NCBI GenBank assembly: GCA_965660945.1
Contig: CBFIBS010000001.1
Span: 248,001 to 312,000 of the forward strand
DNA length: 64,000 nt
Reading direction: 5' to 3'
Origin: UBA7985 sp002711265
GTDB lineage: Bacteria > Pseudomonadota > Alphaproteobacteria > UBA7985
A program made the translations under genes and the position numbers. Of the stretch, positions 32,778 to 42,049 are shown piece after piece; position 1 is the stretch's first letter, and every line of letters starts with the position of its first letter. The notes beneath the pieces are model-generated. The model had not been told where the DNA came from, made no database searches, and saw only the letters and a program-made list of their open reading frames with translations.

Positions 32778-34595
32778 TCAGGTGATTTCCAGCGGTGGCA
32801 CGGACTTCAGGTGCAGGTCATCCAGCTGCGCGTCGCTGACTTCCGAAGGTGCCTGCATCATCAGATCCTGTCCCTGCCCGTTGAGTGGGAAGGCGATGAC
32901 CTCGCGAATGCTGGGCTCATCGGCCAGCAGCATCACCATGCGGTCGACCCCGGGGGCCGCACCACCGTGCGGCGGCGCACCGAACTTCATCGCGTTGAGC
33001 ATGCCGCCGAATTCGGCTTCGACCACGTCCTGACCGTAGCCGGCGATCGAAAACGCTTTGTACATGACTTCGGGCAGGTGGTTTCGGATCGCACCGGAGC
33101 AAAGCTCGATACCATTGCAGACGATGTCGTACTGGAAGGCCTTGATCTCGAGCGGGTCATCGTTCTCCAGCGCCGCCATGCCGCCCTGTGGCATGGAGAA
33201 CGGGTTGTGCGAGAACTCGATTTTCCCGGTTTCCTCGTCTTCCTCGAACATGGGGAAGTCGACGATCCAGACGAACTTGAAGGCGCCTTCTTCGATCAGG
33301 CCCAGTTCGCGGCCGGCTTCATTACGGGCCTGCCCGGCGAACTGCAGCGCCGGCAGACGTTTGTCACAGGTGAAGAAGCAGGCGTCACCCGCCTCCAGCC
33401 CCAGTTGCTGGCGGATGGCTTCGGTACGCTCTTCGCCGATGTTCTTAGCCAGCGGGCCGGAGCCTTCGAGGCCGCCGTCGTCGGTCTGGCGCCAGAAAAT
33501 GTAGCCCAGCCCGGGCTTGCCCTGCTTCTTCGCCCAACTGTCCATGCGGTCACAGAGCGCGCGAGAGCCGCCGCCCTTGCCTGGGACAGCGATGACGCGA
33601 AAGTCTTTCTCGGCGATCAGCTTGGCGAAAATCTTGAAGCCCGAACCGTCGAAGTGCGGGGTGACATCGTCGAGAATGATCGGGTTGCGCAGGTCGGGCT
33701 TATCAGAGCCATAGCGGGTCATGGCGTCGTCAAAAGCGATGTGCGGGAACGGCATCGGGGTTACGGCATGCGGGCTGCCCGAGGCGTCGTGGAACTCGGT
33801 GAACAGACCGTGAAGCACCGGCTCAATCGCGTCGAAAACGTCCTGCTGGGTGACGAAGCTCATCTCGAAGTCGAGCTGGTAGAACTCGCCGGGGCTGCGG
33901 TCGGCCCGGCTGTCTTCATCGCGGAAACAGGGTGCGATCTGGAAGTAGCGGTCGAAGCCCGCCATCATCAGCAGCTGCTTGAACTGCTGCGGGGCCTGCG
34001 GCAGGGCGTAGAACTTGCCCGGGTTGAGCCGTGAGGGCACCAGAAAGTCGCGGGCACCCTCGGGCGAGGACGCGGTCAGGATCGGGGTCTGAAACTCGGT
34101 AAAGCCCTGCTCAACCATCCGGCGGCGCAGGGATTCGATCACCTTGGCGCGCAGCATTATGTTGGCGTGGACCTTTTCCCGGCGCAGGTCGAGGTAGCGG
34201 TAGGTCAGGCGCAGGTCTTCGTTGATGTCGTCGTTGGAATTGACCTGCAGCGGCACCTGCTCGGCTGCCGACTGCACCTCGGCGTCGTCGACGTAGACTT
34301 CGATCTGGCCGGTGGCGAGCTTGTCGTTCACGGCCTCATCATCGCGCTGCATGACGCGACCGGTCAGCGTGACCACAGATTCGAGTTTAACCCGGCGCAG
34401 GGTTTCATAGTGCGGGCTGCTCTCCAGCACCACGCACTGGGTGACACCGTAGTGATCGCGCAGGTCGATGAACAACGGGCCAGCGTGCTCGCGGCGGCGG
34501 TTGATCCAGCCTGACAGCCGGGCTGTGCTGCCGACATGGTCGGCGCGCAGGTCGTTACAGGTATGGCTGCGGTAGGGATGCAGGGCGTCGCTCAT
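32778..34595 (-). CDS. aspS: Aspartyl-tRNA synthetase, probably non-discriminating
   Basis: A 605-residue class II synthetase with the N-terminal anticodon-binding OB fold (ARLSGWINRRREHAGPLFIDLRDHYG), class II motif 2 around CFRDEDSRADRSPGEFYQLD, the bacterial GAD insertion in the middle, and motif 3 GGAAPGVDRMVMLL near the C-terminus. The residue after NRRRE is His; at the same place in the Pseudomonas enzyme His31 marks AspRS that also charge tRNA-Asn, so the protein is probably non-discriminating and would need the GatCAB amidotransferase. Two start codons lie in tandem (ATGATG); I chose the second at 34595. Confidence 0.95.
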   Translation of the reverse strand: MSDALHPYRSHTCNDLRADHVGSTARLSGWINRRREHAGPLFIDLRDHYGVTQCVVLESSPHYETLRRVKLESVVTLTGRVMQRDDEAVNDKLATGQIEVYVDDAEVQSAAEQVPLQVNSNDDINEDLRLTYRYLDLRREKVHANIMLRAKVIESLRRRMVEQGFTEFQTPILTASSPEGARDFLVPSRLNPGKFYALPQAPQQFKQLLMMAGFDRYFQIAPCFRDEDSRADRSPGEFYQLDFEMSFVTQQDVFDAIEPVLHGLFTEFHDASGSPHAVTPMPFPHIAFDDAMTRYGSDKPDLRNPIILDDVTPHFDGSGFKIFAKLIAEKDFRVIAVPGKGGGSRALCDRMDSWAKKQGKPGLGYIFWRQTDDGGLEGSGPLAKNIGEERTEAIRQQLGLEAGDACFFTCDKRLPALQFAGQARNEAGRELGLIEEGAFKFVWIVDFPMFEEDEETGKIEFSHNPFSMPQGGMAALENDDPLEIKAFQYDIVCNGIELCSGAIRNHLPEVMYKAFSIAGYGQDVVEAEFGGMLNAMKFGAPPHGGAAPGVDRMVMLLADEPSIREVIAFPLNGQGQDLMMQAPSEVSDAQLDDLHLKSVPPLEIT

Positions 34596-34767
34596 CACTC
34601 AGGGTCCTGTCTGTTGGCCGGTCGGGCGGGCTTCGCCCTCGGCCTTTTGCTCAAGTTTCACCCGCCTTCTAAAGCAGCCACGCAGACCGGGCAATTGCCC
34701 CACGCGCTTGCGTGCTTTGCGGCGGACTGGGATGATCGCCTTTGTCCTTCCACCCCACAGGCCCCTT

Positions 34768-35631
34768 ATGCAGCGGCTCCTGCCCTTCCTCCCGGTCTTT
34801 TTCATGATCCTCTGGCACACCGGGTTCCTCGGCGCGCGCGGCACCATGCCCCATGGCCCGGCACTGACGACGCTGAGCATCCGCTTTGCGCTGGTGCTGG
34901 TGCTGCTCGCTGCGCTGGCGTGGCTGGGCCGGGCTGTCTGGCCCTCGAGCTGGGCCCAGCGCGGCCATCTGATGGTGGCGGGCGGGTTGCTGCACGGGGT
35001 CTATCTCGGCGGGGTTTTCTGGGCCATGGAGCACGGCATGTCGGGGGCGACCGCGTCGCTGATCGTCGGGCTTCAGCCCATGCTCACCGCCGTGCTTGCG
35101 CTGTGGCTGCTCGCCGAGCGCTCGTCGCTAACGCTGTGGGCCGGGTTGATCCTCGGGCTCATGGGCACCGTGCTGGTGGTGGTCTTCGACGCCGGGCAGG
35201 TCGGCAGTACCCGCTCGGCGATCGCCATCGTGCTGGCCCTGATCGGGATTGCGGTCGGCTCGGTCTACCAGAAGAAATTCGTAAAGGCCTTTGACTGGCG
35301 CGCGGGCGCAGTCTGGCAGTTTGCCGGCTCGCTGGTGGTGACCCTGCCCTTTGCCACCCTGTTCGAGCAGCGCATGCCGACGCTGAATGCGGAATACCTG
35401 TTCTGGTTGGGATGGCTGATTTTGATCCTCAGCGTGGCGGCGGTGGCGCTGCTGAATACGCTGCTGCAGCGCCAGTCGGCGATCAACGTCGCCAGCTATT
35501 TCTACCTGATCCCGGCGCTGGTCGCGGTCACGTCGTGGTTTATCTTCGGCGATGGCCTGCGCTGGACGACGTGGGGCGGCATCCTGCTGGCCAGCTTCGG
35601 CGTCTGGCTGGCGACCCGCCCCCGAACGTGA
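34768..35631 (+). CDS. EamA/DMT-superfamily permease
   Basis: A 287-residue membrane protein with ten hydrophobic helices in two EamA repeats. Characteristic parts are ILWHTGFLGARGTMPHGPALTTLSIRF at the start, SGATASLIVGLQPMLTAVLALWLLAER in repeat 1 and NVASYFYLIPALVAVTSWFIFGD in repeat 2. I place the start at the ATG at 34768, where the first helix begins; an upstream frame is open but basic and unlike the family. It is divergent from aspS and is followed by rnd on the same strand. The substrate is unknown. Confidence 0.92.
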   Translation: MQRLLPFLPVFFMILWHTGFLGARGTMPHGPALTTLSIRFALVLVLLAALAWLGRAVWPSSWAQRGHLMVAGGLLHGVYLGGVFWAMEHGMSGATASLIVGLQPMLTAVLALWLLAERSSLTLWAGLILGLMGTVLVVVFDAGQVGSTRSAIAIVLALIGIAVGSVYQKKFVKAFDWRAGAVWQFAGSLVVTLPFATLFEQRMPTLNAEYLFWLGWLILILSVAAVALLNTLLQRQSAINVASYFYLIPALVAVTSWFIFGDGLRWTTWGGILLASFGVWLATRPRT

Positions 35632-35758
35632 ACGAGGCTGGTGAACCGGCCGTGAAACCGCGATTGAAACCGAGCCGATCCCCTCGTATCGATCCACGCA
35701 GCACGCCCCCGCGCCGCAGGGCATGGTCTTTACCCCGGCTCGGCGCTAAATAGACGCC

Positions 35759-36928
35759 ATGACCCATCCTGCCATGATCGAAGACCAGGCCGCCCTCGAA
35801 GCCTTCTGCCAGCGCGCGGCCAGCGCCACTTTCCTCACGGTCGACACCGAATTTGTCCGGGAAAAGACCTATTATCCGCTGCTGTGTCTGGTGCAGGTCG
35901 CCAGCGATGACGAGGCAGTCGCGATCGACCCGCTGGCCCCGGATATGGACCTCTCTCCGCTGTTCGCGCTCATGACTGAGACCAGCATGCCCAAGGTTTT
36001 CCACGCCGCCGGGCAGGATCTGGAGATTTTCGCCAACCTCGCCGGTACCCTGCCCAGCCCTCTGTTCGACACTCAGATTGCCGCCATGGTCTGCGGCTTC
36101 GGGGATCAGGTCGGTTACGAGCGGCTGGCTCGCAGCCTCGCCGGTGCTGAGCTGGACAAGACCGCCCGTTACACCGACTGGTCGCGCCGCCCGCTGACCG
36201 ATACCCAGATCAACTATGCCCTCGGGGATGTCACTCACCTGCGTACGGTATTCATCGAACTGACGAACCGGTTGGAGCGCGACGGACGCGTGGGCTGGGT
36301 TGAAGAAGAAATGGCCGCCGTTGCCAACCTCAGCCGCTACCAGCCCGACGTGCAGGATGCCTGGCGCCGCCTCAAGCCGCGCGGAGACAAGCCACAGTTC
36401 CTGAACGTGCTGGTCTCGGTCGCTGCCTGGCGGGAGCTGGAGGCCCAGAGCCGCGACGTGCCGCGCAACCGGATTATCCGCGACGACACGGTGATGGAAA
36501 TCGCCGCCAGCGCACCCAAAACCGCCGCCGATCTCGGCGGGGTCCGGGGGTATTCGGACAACGCTGCCCGCGGCAAGCAGGGACAGGCCATCCTCGCGGC
36601 TGTCGAAGAAGGCCTCGCCAAGCCCCGCGATGCCGCGCCGAAACTGAAGAAACGCAAGCCGCTGTCTGACTCAGCCGCGCAGGGGGCGGCCCTGCTGCGG
36701 GTGCTGCTAAAGGCCCGCTCGGAGAACGCCGACGTGGCCCAGCGCATCGTGGCCAATGCCGAAGAGCTGGAAATTCTCGCAGAAAAGGGCGCCGACGCCG
36801 GTGTCCCGGCCCTGACCGGCTGGCGCTACGACCTGTTCGGTGAAGCGGCGCTGGAACTGCTCTCCGGACGGCTGTTCATTGGTGTTGAGGGTGGCAAAGT
36901 GACCGAGCGCCGCCAAGCGCAAGACTAA
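35759..36928 (+). CDS. rnd: Ribonuclease D
   Basis: A 389-residue DEDD-type 3'-5' exoribonuclease that trims tRNA and other stable RNA. The DEDDy residues are seen in FLTVDTEFVREKTYYP, FHAAGQDLEIF, and YALGDVTHL with its Tyr four residues before Asp. The middle and C-terminal parts hold HRDC-like helical domains (RYQPDVQDAWRRLKPRG and KKRKPLSDSAAQGAALLRVLLK). Length agrees with bacterial RNase D. It is convergent with the crotonase gene; a hairpin with a GAA loop lies between them. Confidence 0.95.
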   Translation: MTHPAMIEDQAALEAFCQRAASATFLTVDTEFVREKTYYPLLCLVQVASDDEAVAIDPLAPDMDLSPLFALMTETSMPKVFHAAGQDLEIFANLAGTLPSPLFDTQIAAMVCGFGDQVGYERLARSLAGAELDKTARYTDWSRRPLTDTQINYALGDVTHLRTVFIELTNRLERDGRVGWVEEEMAAVANLSRYQPDVQDAWRRLKPRGDKPQFLNVLVSVAAWRELEAQSRDVPRNRIIRDDTVMEIAASAPKTAADLGGVRGYSDNAARGKQGQAILAAVEEGLAKPRDAAPKLKKRKPLSDSAAQGAALLRVLLKARSENADVAQRIVANAEELEILAEKGADAGVPALTGWRYDLFGEAALELLSGRLFIGVEGGKVTERRQAQD

Positions 36929-36941
36929 GCCAGATATCCCT

Positions 36942-36960
36942 GCGCCGGTGAAACCGGTGC
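36942..36960. terminator. Hairpin between convergent rnd and crotonase genes
   Basis: GCGCCGGT (36942-36949) pairs with ACCGGTGC (36953-36960) through 8 base pairs, one of them G-T, around a GAA loop. It fills most of the 36-base gap between two convergent stop codons, so it can serve both strands, although T tracts are missing. Confidence 0.45.
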
Positions 36961-36964
36961 GCGG

Positions 36965-37747
36965 TCAGCGCCCCTTAAAGGCGGGAGACCGCTTTTCAAA
37001 GAAAGCCGACACACCCTCGGCAAAATCTTTCGATCCGATGCACTCGTTCTGGCGCACCGATTCCTGATCGATGGTCGCCTCCAGATCCTGATCCATGGCG
37101 GCGCGCAAGACCTTCTTGACGTGACGGACGGAAAGAGGCGCCGCCTGCGCCAGCCGGGCTGCCCAGTCGCGGGCCTCTTGCTGCAGGCTCTCGTCGGGCA
37201 CCATCTTGTTCGACATTCCCCATTCGACCGCCTGCGCAGCGGGGATTTTGTGACCCTCGATGATGGCTTCGAAAGCCCGGCGATAGCCAAGCTGGCGCAC
37301 CATCTGCCAAGTGTTGCCCCCATCGGGGACCAACGCAATCGCGGCAAAGGCCATGTAGATATAAGCGCCCTCACCCATGATCATCAGGTCGCAGGCCTGA
37401 GCAAAGGCCGCGCCGATCCCGCTGGCTGGGCCGCTTACGGCGGCGATCCACGGCTTGTTCGAGTTGGTGATGGCGAGGATGCAGGGCTTGTACTCTTCGA
37501 CCAAGACCCGCTCGACCGTTGTGTCGCGCAGGCCCGCTGTCTCCTTGAGGTCGGCACCGGCAGAGAAGGCCCGGCCTTCGCCGGTCAGGACGATGCAGCG
37601 GACCTCGGGGTCGGCTTCGAGCTCTGCTGCGGCAGCCCTGAACTCCGCCCGCATCTTCGTGGTAAAGGCGTTGAGCGTGTCCGGGCGGTTAAGCGTCAGA
37701 ATGCCGACATTGCCGTCGACTTCGGTTTTAATGGTTTCGTAGGCCAT
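36965..37747 (-). CDS. Crotonase-superfamily protein lacking both hydratase glutamates (PaaG-like isomerase?)
   Basis: A 260-residue enoyl-CoA hydratase/isomerase-fold protein. The oxyanion-hole blocks GRAFSAGADLKE and SGPASGIGAAFAQACD are intact. The two glutamates that hydrate enoyl-CoAs are replaced: the first by Ala in GIGAAF, the second by Ala in YMAFAAIALVPD. The Asp in LVPDGGNTW (about D142) is kept, as in PaaG-like and dienoyl-CoA isomerases. It is therefore more likely an isomerase than a hydratase. It follows caiD-like by 111 bases on the same strand and may handle another step of the same pathway. GGAG precedes the ATG. Confidence 0.87.
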   Translation of the reverse strand: MAYETIKTEVDGNVGILTLNRPDTLNAFTTKMRAEFRAAAAELEADPEVRCIVLTGEGRAFSAGADLKETAGLRDTTVERVLVEEYKPCILAITNSNKPWIAAVSGPASGIGAAFAQACDLMIMGEGAYIYMAFAAIALVPDGGNTWQMVRQLGYRRAFEAIIEGHKIPAAQAVEWGMSNKMVPDESLQQEARDWAARLAQAAPLSVRHVKKVLRAAMDQDLEATIDQESVRQNECIGSKDFAEGVSAFFEKRSPAFKGR

Positions 37748-37858
37748 GGTTGATCTCCGGCAGGTCTGTTGAAGCCTGCTCTCCTGAACGGTTTGCGACG
37801 GACCGGGGACAGGACTGGCTGGCGGTCATGAGTCTGACTTAACGGCAGTGCGGCGAGC

Positions 37859-38644
37859 TTACTTGCCTTTCCAAACCGGGTCACGCTTCTCGGCGAAGGC
37901 CTTGAAGCCCTCGAGGTTGTCCTCGGAGCCGTAGAGCACGTCAACGCTGCGCAGCTTGCGCTTGGTGACCGCGTTCATCGTGTCCTGAAAACGCTGTCCT
38001 TCGGCCTCGCGCGCGACTTCCTTGATGGTTGCAAACACCAGCGGCGGCCCGCTTTCGAGCAGCCGGGCCAGTTCCCAGACCCGTGCCTCCAGCGCCTCGT
38101 TGTCGGGCAGGATCTCGTTCACCAAACCCCATTTGTGAGCTTCTTCAGCGTCCATCCAGCGCCCGGTCAGCAGCAGGTCCATGGCGACATGATAGGGAAT
38201 GCGCTTGGGCAGCTTGATGGTGGCAGCATCGGCCAGCGTCCCGGCCTTGATCTCCGGTAGCGCGAAGGACGAATGCGCGCTGGCCAGGATCATGTCGCAG
38301 GACAGCGTCAGCTCAAACCCGCCGCCGACCGCCATGCCGTTGACGCAGGCGAGCACGGGCTTGTTCAGGTCGCGCAGCTCCTGCAACCCCGCGAAACCGC
38401 CCACGCCGTAGTCGCCGTCGACCGCATCGCCGTCGGCCGCCGCCTTGAGATCCCAGCCTGCGCTGAAAAACTTGTCCCCGGCTGTGCGCACGATCGCCAC
38501 CCGCAGTTCGGGGTCATCGCGGAAGCGCTCGAACACCAACCCCATCTCGCGGCTAGTCTCCAGGTTGATGGCGTTGGCCTTGGGCCGGTCGAGCGTGACC
38601 TCGAGGATTCCGCCTTCGCGACGGGTGGAAATGGGTGAGCTCAT
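37859..38644 (-). CDS. caiD: Crotonobetainyl-CoA hydratase-like protein (CaiD)
   Basis: A 261-residue crotonase of the CaiD type. It matches E. coli CaiD in blocks such as ILEVTLDRPKANAI, DKFFSAGWDLKAAA, GGFAGLQE and AEKRDPVWKGK, and is of the same length. The catalytic glutamates E111 (GGGFELTLSCD) and E131 (FALPEIKAG) fall at the same numbers as in E. coli. CaiD hydrates crotonobetainyl-CoA to carnitinyl-CoA. The loop after E131 (TLADAATIKLPKR) departs from the usual GIVPDSGG, so the substrate may differ. Its ATG overlaps the stop of the ADP-forming ligase gene (ATGA), so the two work together. Confidence 0.85.
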   Translation of the reverse strand: MSSPISTRREGGILEVTLDRPKANAINLETSREMGLVFERFRDDPELRVAIVRTAGDKFFSAGWDLKAAADGDAVDGDYGVGGFAGLQELRDLNKPVLACVNGMAVGGGFELTLSCDMILASAHSSFALPEIKAGTLADAATIKLPKRIPYHVAMDLLLTGRWMDAEEAHKWGLVNEILPDNEALEARVWELARLLESGPPLVFATIKEVAREAEGQRFQDTMNAVTKRKLRSVDVLYGSEDNLEGFKAFAEKRDPVWKGK

Positions 38645-40761
38645 GTTGATTTCCTCACTGGGTTTCTCGGCGTGGACGGTGCGGGAACGGGTGAGAACCG
38701 GATCAGCGCGTCGACCACGCTGACCCCCGCAGCCTCCCCCTCCGCATGCACGAACAGCGGGTTGATGTCGAGTTCGACCAGGCGGTGCTGTTCCGCCTCG
38801 ACGAAAGCCGCCAGCGCCAGGACCGCCGCGATCAGCGCCTCGATGTCGGCCGGTGGCGCACCGCGGTAGCCGGTCAGCAGCGGCCAGACCTTCAGTCCCT
38901 CCAGCGCCTGACGTACAGCCTTCTCGTCCACCGGGAACAGCAGGATCGTGCTGTCCTGCAGAATTTCAGTCAGAACCCCGCCGGCACCGATAACCAGGTG
39001 CAGGCCCACGACCGGATCCCGCGCCACCCCAAGGATCAGCTCAGCCAACGGCTTGGCGGCCATGGGTTCGACCAGTACGCGGTCGGAAAGCGCCAGCAGG
39101 TCAGAGGCGGCGGCCCGCGCGGCGTCTTCGTCGGCGATGCCCAGCCGAACACCGCCCAGCTCGGTCTTGTGGGCAAAAGTGCCCAGAATCTTCACCGCCG
39201 ATGCACCGAAATCAGCCACAGCCGCGGTAACCTCGTCGACGCTGGTACACACCGCATGCGGCGGGGTCGGCAGACCATAGGCCGCGAGGGCAGCCTTGGC
39301 CTGCGCCTCGTCAAGCATGACGGCGCCCTCGGGACCCGCCCCGGGCAGCACCTGTGGGGTTGAGGGCGGCGCGGCGCGGAAAGCCCCGATATCGGCGGCG
39401 CGAGCGACGGCGGTGAGATGGTCTTCAAGGCCGTGTCCGGGGACCAGCCCCAGCGCGGAAATCTTGGCCGCAGCTTCGCGCGGCATGCTCTCGGGCAGAC
39501 TGGAGACCAGCGCCGGCACCCCGGCTTTGCGGTCCGTGCTGTCGAGCGCGCTGGCCACAGCCTCAATCGCGATGTCCCAGGTGTGGGTCGGCCCCGTACC
39601 CGCGCGCGGCCAGTCGATGACCAGCATGGGGTGGGAGACGTCCACCGCCAGGATGCCGTCCCACATGGCGCCTAGGGCATCGGCATCACCCCAGTCGAAG
39701 GTGTTGTAGTCAAAGGGGTTAGAGACCGTGACCAGCGGGTTCAGGCTGGCCCCGATCCGCGCGGTCTCGGTCTCGCTCAAGGGCGGGTAATCCAGCCCCA
39801 GCGCGCTGCCTAGATCGGCCATCAGGCCCGCTTCACCGCCCGAACAGCTGACCGACATCACCCGGCGGCTGTACAGCGGTCCCTTGAAATGCAGGATCTT
39901 CAGGGTTTCGAGCAGGCTCGTGAGGGTCGAGACCTCGGCCACCCCGAGCCGTGAGAGCAGCGCTGTGGAGACCGCTGCGCCCCCGGCCAGCGTCGCGGTA
40001 TGGGTCAGGGTCAGCGCCTGCCCGCCGTCGGACTGCCCGGCTTTGAGCGCCACCACGGCGACCCCACGCTCGTGGGCGAAGCGCACCGCCTCGATGAATG
40101 TCGCCGGATCCCCAAAACCCTCGATATAGAGCCCGACGGCGGTCACCCTGTCGTCGGCGGCCATGGCTTCTATCATGTTACCGAGGCTGACTTGCGCGCC
40201 ATTGCCGACGGTCAGGACATAGGCCAGAGGCAGCGAGCGCTGCTGCATGCTCAGGTTGATGGCGATGTTGGAAGACTGGCAAATGAGCGCGACCCCACGC
40301 TCGACCCGCTCCCCGCCGTGGACGTCGGGCCACAGCGTCGCGCCGCTAAGGTAGTTGATTAGCCCGTAGCAGTTGGGGCCGAAAATCGGCATATCACCCG
40401 CGGCGGCGAGCAGTTCATCCTGCAGGGCGCCGCCGTCGTCGGTTTCGGCCCAGCCCGCCGCGAAGCAGGTGGCCCCGCCCGCCCCCCGCGCCGCGAGATC
40501 GCGGACCACGTCGATGGTCGTCTGGCGGTTGACACCAATAAAGGTGGCATCAGGGGCCGCAGGCAGGTCGCCGATGCTGGCATAGGCCCTGCGCCCCCGG
40601 ACCTCGGCCCGGGTCGGATGCACCGGCCAGATGTCACCGGCAAAGCCCATGCGCTCGGACTGTTCAATGACCGCAGCCGCCCAGCTGCCGCCGACCACCG
40701 CGATCGAGGTCGGGTTGAGCAGACGCGCATAGGGCCATTTCGGATTGGCAACTGCAGCCAT
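38641..40761 (-). CDS. Acyl-CoA synthetase, ADP-forming type (fused alpha-beta)
   Basis: A 706-residue NDP-forming acyl-CoA synthetase. The N-terminal half has the CoA-binding Rossmann fold (NPTSIAVVGGSWAAAVIEQS), the succinyl-CoA-synthetase-like part with FGPNCYGLINYLSG, and the phosphohistidine candidate H254 in LTLTHTATLAGG. The C-terminal 230 residues are the ATP-grasp domain (AHKTELGGVRLGI, LDINPLFV). The gene is coupled to caiD, so the likely substrate is carnitine, crotonobetaine or a similar betaine; E. coli uses an AMP-forming ligase (CaiC) for this. The DMSP lyase DddX belongs to the same superfamily, so a DMSP-related role is an alternative. The substrate is inference. Confidence 0.85.
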   Translation of the reverse strand: MAAVANPKWPYARLLNPTSIAVVGGSWAAAVIEQSERMGFAGDIWPVHPTRAEVRGRRAYASIGDLPAAPDATFIGVNRQTTIDVVRDLAARGAGGATCFAAGWAETDDGGALQDELLAAAGDMPIFGPNCYGLINYLSGATLWPDVHGGERVERGVALICQSSNIAINLSMQQRSLPLAYVLTVGNGAQVSLGNMIEAMAADDRVTAVGLYIEGFGDPATFIEAVRFAHERGVAVVALKAGQSDGGQALTLTHTATLAGGAAVSTALLSRLGVAEVSTLTSLLETLKILHFKGPLYSRRVMSVSCSGGEAGLMADLGSALGLDYPPLSETETARIGASLNPLVTVSNPFDYNTFDWGDADALGAMWDGILAVDVSHPMLVIDWPRAGTGPTHTWDIAIEAVASALDSTDRKAGVPALVSSLPESMPREAAAKISALGLVPGHGLEDHLTAVARAADIGAFRAAPPSTPQVLPGAGPEGAVMLDEAQAKAALAAYGLPTPPHAVCTSVDEVTAAVADFGASAVKILGTFAHKTELGGVRLGIADEDAARAAASDLLALSDRVLVEPMAAKPLAELILGVARDPVVGLHLVIGAGGVLTEILQDSTILLFPVDEKAVRQALEGLKVWPLLTGYRGAPPADIEALIAAVLALAAFVEAEQHRLVELDINPLFVHAEGEAAGVSVVDALIRFSPVPAPSTPRNPVRKST

Positions 40762-40903
40762 CGTGTTCTTCTCACTCGTGCTGATCCGGCGGTACAGGCC
40801 ATCCGGCTATCTTGGTTCTGCTACATCAACCGCCAACGGGCCGGTAGCAAAACTGCGTCACAACTTCACTGACCGCAACACGAGCCGACCCTGAACAACC
40901 GGG

Positions 40904-41947
40904 TCAGTCATCCTCATCCCACAGGCCCCATTGCCGCGCCGCGCCCGCCCAGCGCCAGGCGTCGGTAACCATGGCCTCTAGCCCGCGTTCGGCGGTCCAG
41001 CCCAGCTGCTCCGCAGCAGCCCTCGGGTCGGCGAGCAGTGTGGCAACATCGCCCGGGCGGCGCGGGCCGAGGGTCTGCGGCAGGCTGCGGCCGAGCTCGG
41101 TCTCGAACGCCGAGACCACCTCGCGCACCGAATAGGGTGTGCCTGTGCCAAGGTTAAGCGCGGTAAAGGGGGTCTCAAAGCCGCCACCGAGCAGCGCCTG
41201 CAACGCTTTCACGTGCGCCCGCGCCAGATCGACCACGTGGATGTAGTCGCGCACACCGGTGCCGTCGGGCGTGTCGTAATCCTCGCCGAAGATGGTCAAG
41301 CTTTCGCGCTGACCGACCGCGACCTGAACGATGATTGGGAACAGGTTGTTGGGCTGATCCTTGGGGTCTTCACCGATCAGGGCGCTGTCGTGGGCACCTG
41401 CGGGGTTGAAGTAGCGCAACGCCAGCCCCCGGCTGCGCGCGCCTGGTGCCCGCACCATGTCGGCCAGCACCTGCTCCATCATCGCCTTGGTCTGGCCGTA
41501 GGGATTGGTGGGCTGCACCGGCAGGGCTTCGTGCAGGGGTTCAGCGTCGACCTCGCCGTAGACCGTCGCCGAGGACGAGAACACGATCGCACCGCCACCG
41601 GCAGCCTCGAAAGCGTCGAACAGGCTGACCGAGCCACCAACATTGTTGTCGTAGTACATCAGCGGCCGGGCTACGGACTCGCCCACTGCCTTGAAGGCTG
41701 CGAGGTGGATCAGCCCCGAACAGGGTTCGCGCTGGAGCAGGGTTTCCAGCCCGGCGCGGTTGCGGATATCGAGGTCGTAGCAAGTCAGCGACCGGCCGGT
41801 GAGGCGTTCCAGCCGCTCCAGCACCGACGCCCGGGCGTTGGAATGATTGTCGACGATGACCGGCTCGAAGCCAGCCTCGCACAGCGCCACCACGCAGTGA
41901 CTGCCGATATAGCCCAGCCCACCGGTAACGAGGATTTTGTCGGCCAT
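40904..41947 (-). CDS. galE: UDP-glucose 4-epimerase
   Basis: A 347-residue short-chain-dehydrogenase-fold epimerase that interconverts UDP-glucose and UDP-galactose. It has the NAD motif GGLGYIGSHCVVAL, HLAAFKAVGESV, the catalytic Ser in SSSATVYG and the Tyr-x3-Lys in NPYGQTK, then RYFNPAGAHDSALIGED and GTGVRDYIHVVDLA, all typical of GalE. The ATG at 41945-41947 is where the family begins (MADKILVTGG). A HAD phosphatase gene precedes it by about 100 bases on the same strand. It probably supplies UDP-galactose for surface polysaccharide. Confidence 0.95.
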   Translation of the reverse strand: MADKILVTGGLGYIGSHCVVALCEAGFEPVIVDNHSNARASVLERLERLTGRSLTCYDLDIRNRAGLETLLQREPCSGLIHLAAFKAVGESVARPLMYYDNNVGGSVSLFDAFEAAGGGAIVFSSSATVYGEVDAEPLHEALPVQPTNPYGQTKAMMEQVLADMVRAPGARSRGLALRYFNPAGAHDSALIGEDPKDQPNNLFPIIVQVAVGQRESLTIFGEDYDTPDGTGVRDYIHVVDLARAHVKALQALLGGGFETPFTALNLGTGTPYSVREVVSAFETELGRSLPQTLGPRRPGDVATLLADPRAAAEQLGWTAERGLEAMVTDAWRWAGAARQWGLWDEDD

Positions 41948-42049
41948 GGTCCTGTCTTGCTGCCCCGCAAATCGCGTATCGTTGTTGCCTACTCCCAAAC
42001 TAGCACGGCTTGCGGGCCGGTCTTCAGGGAATCTCGGCGCTGGCTGCGG

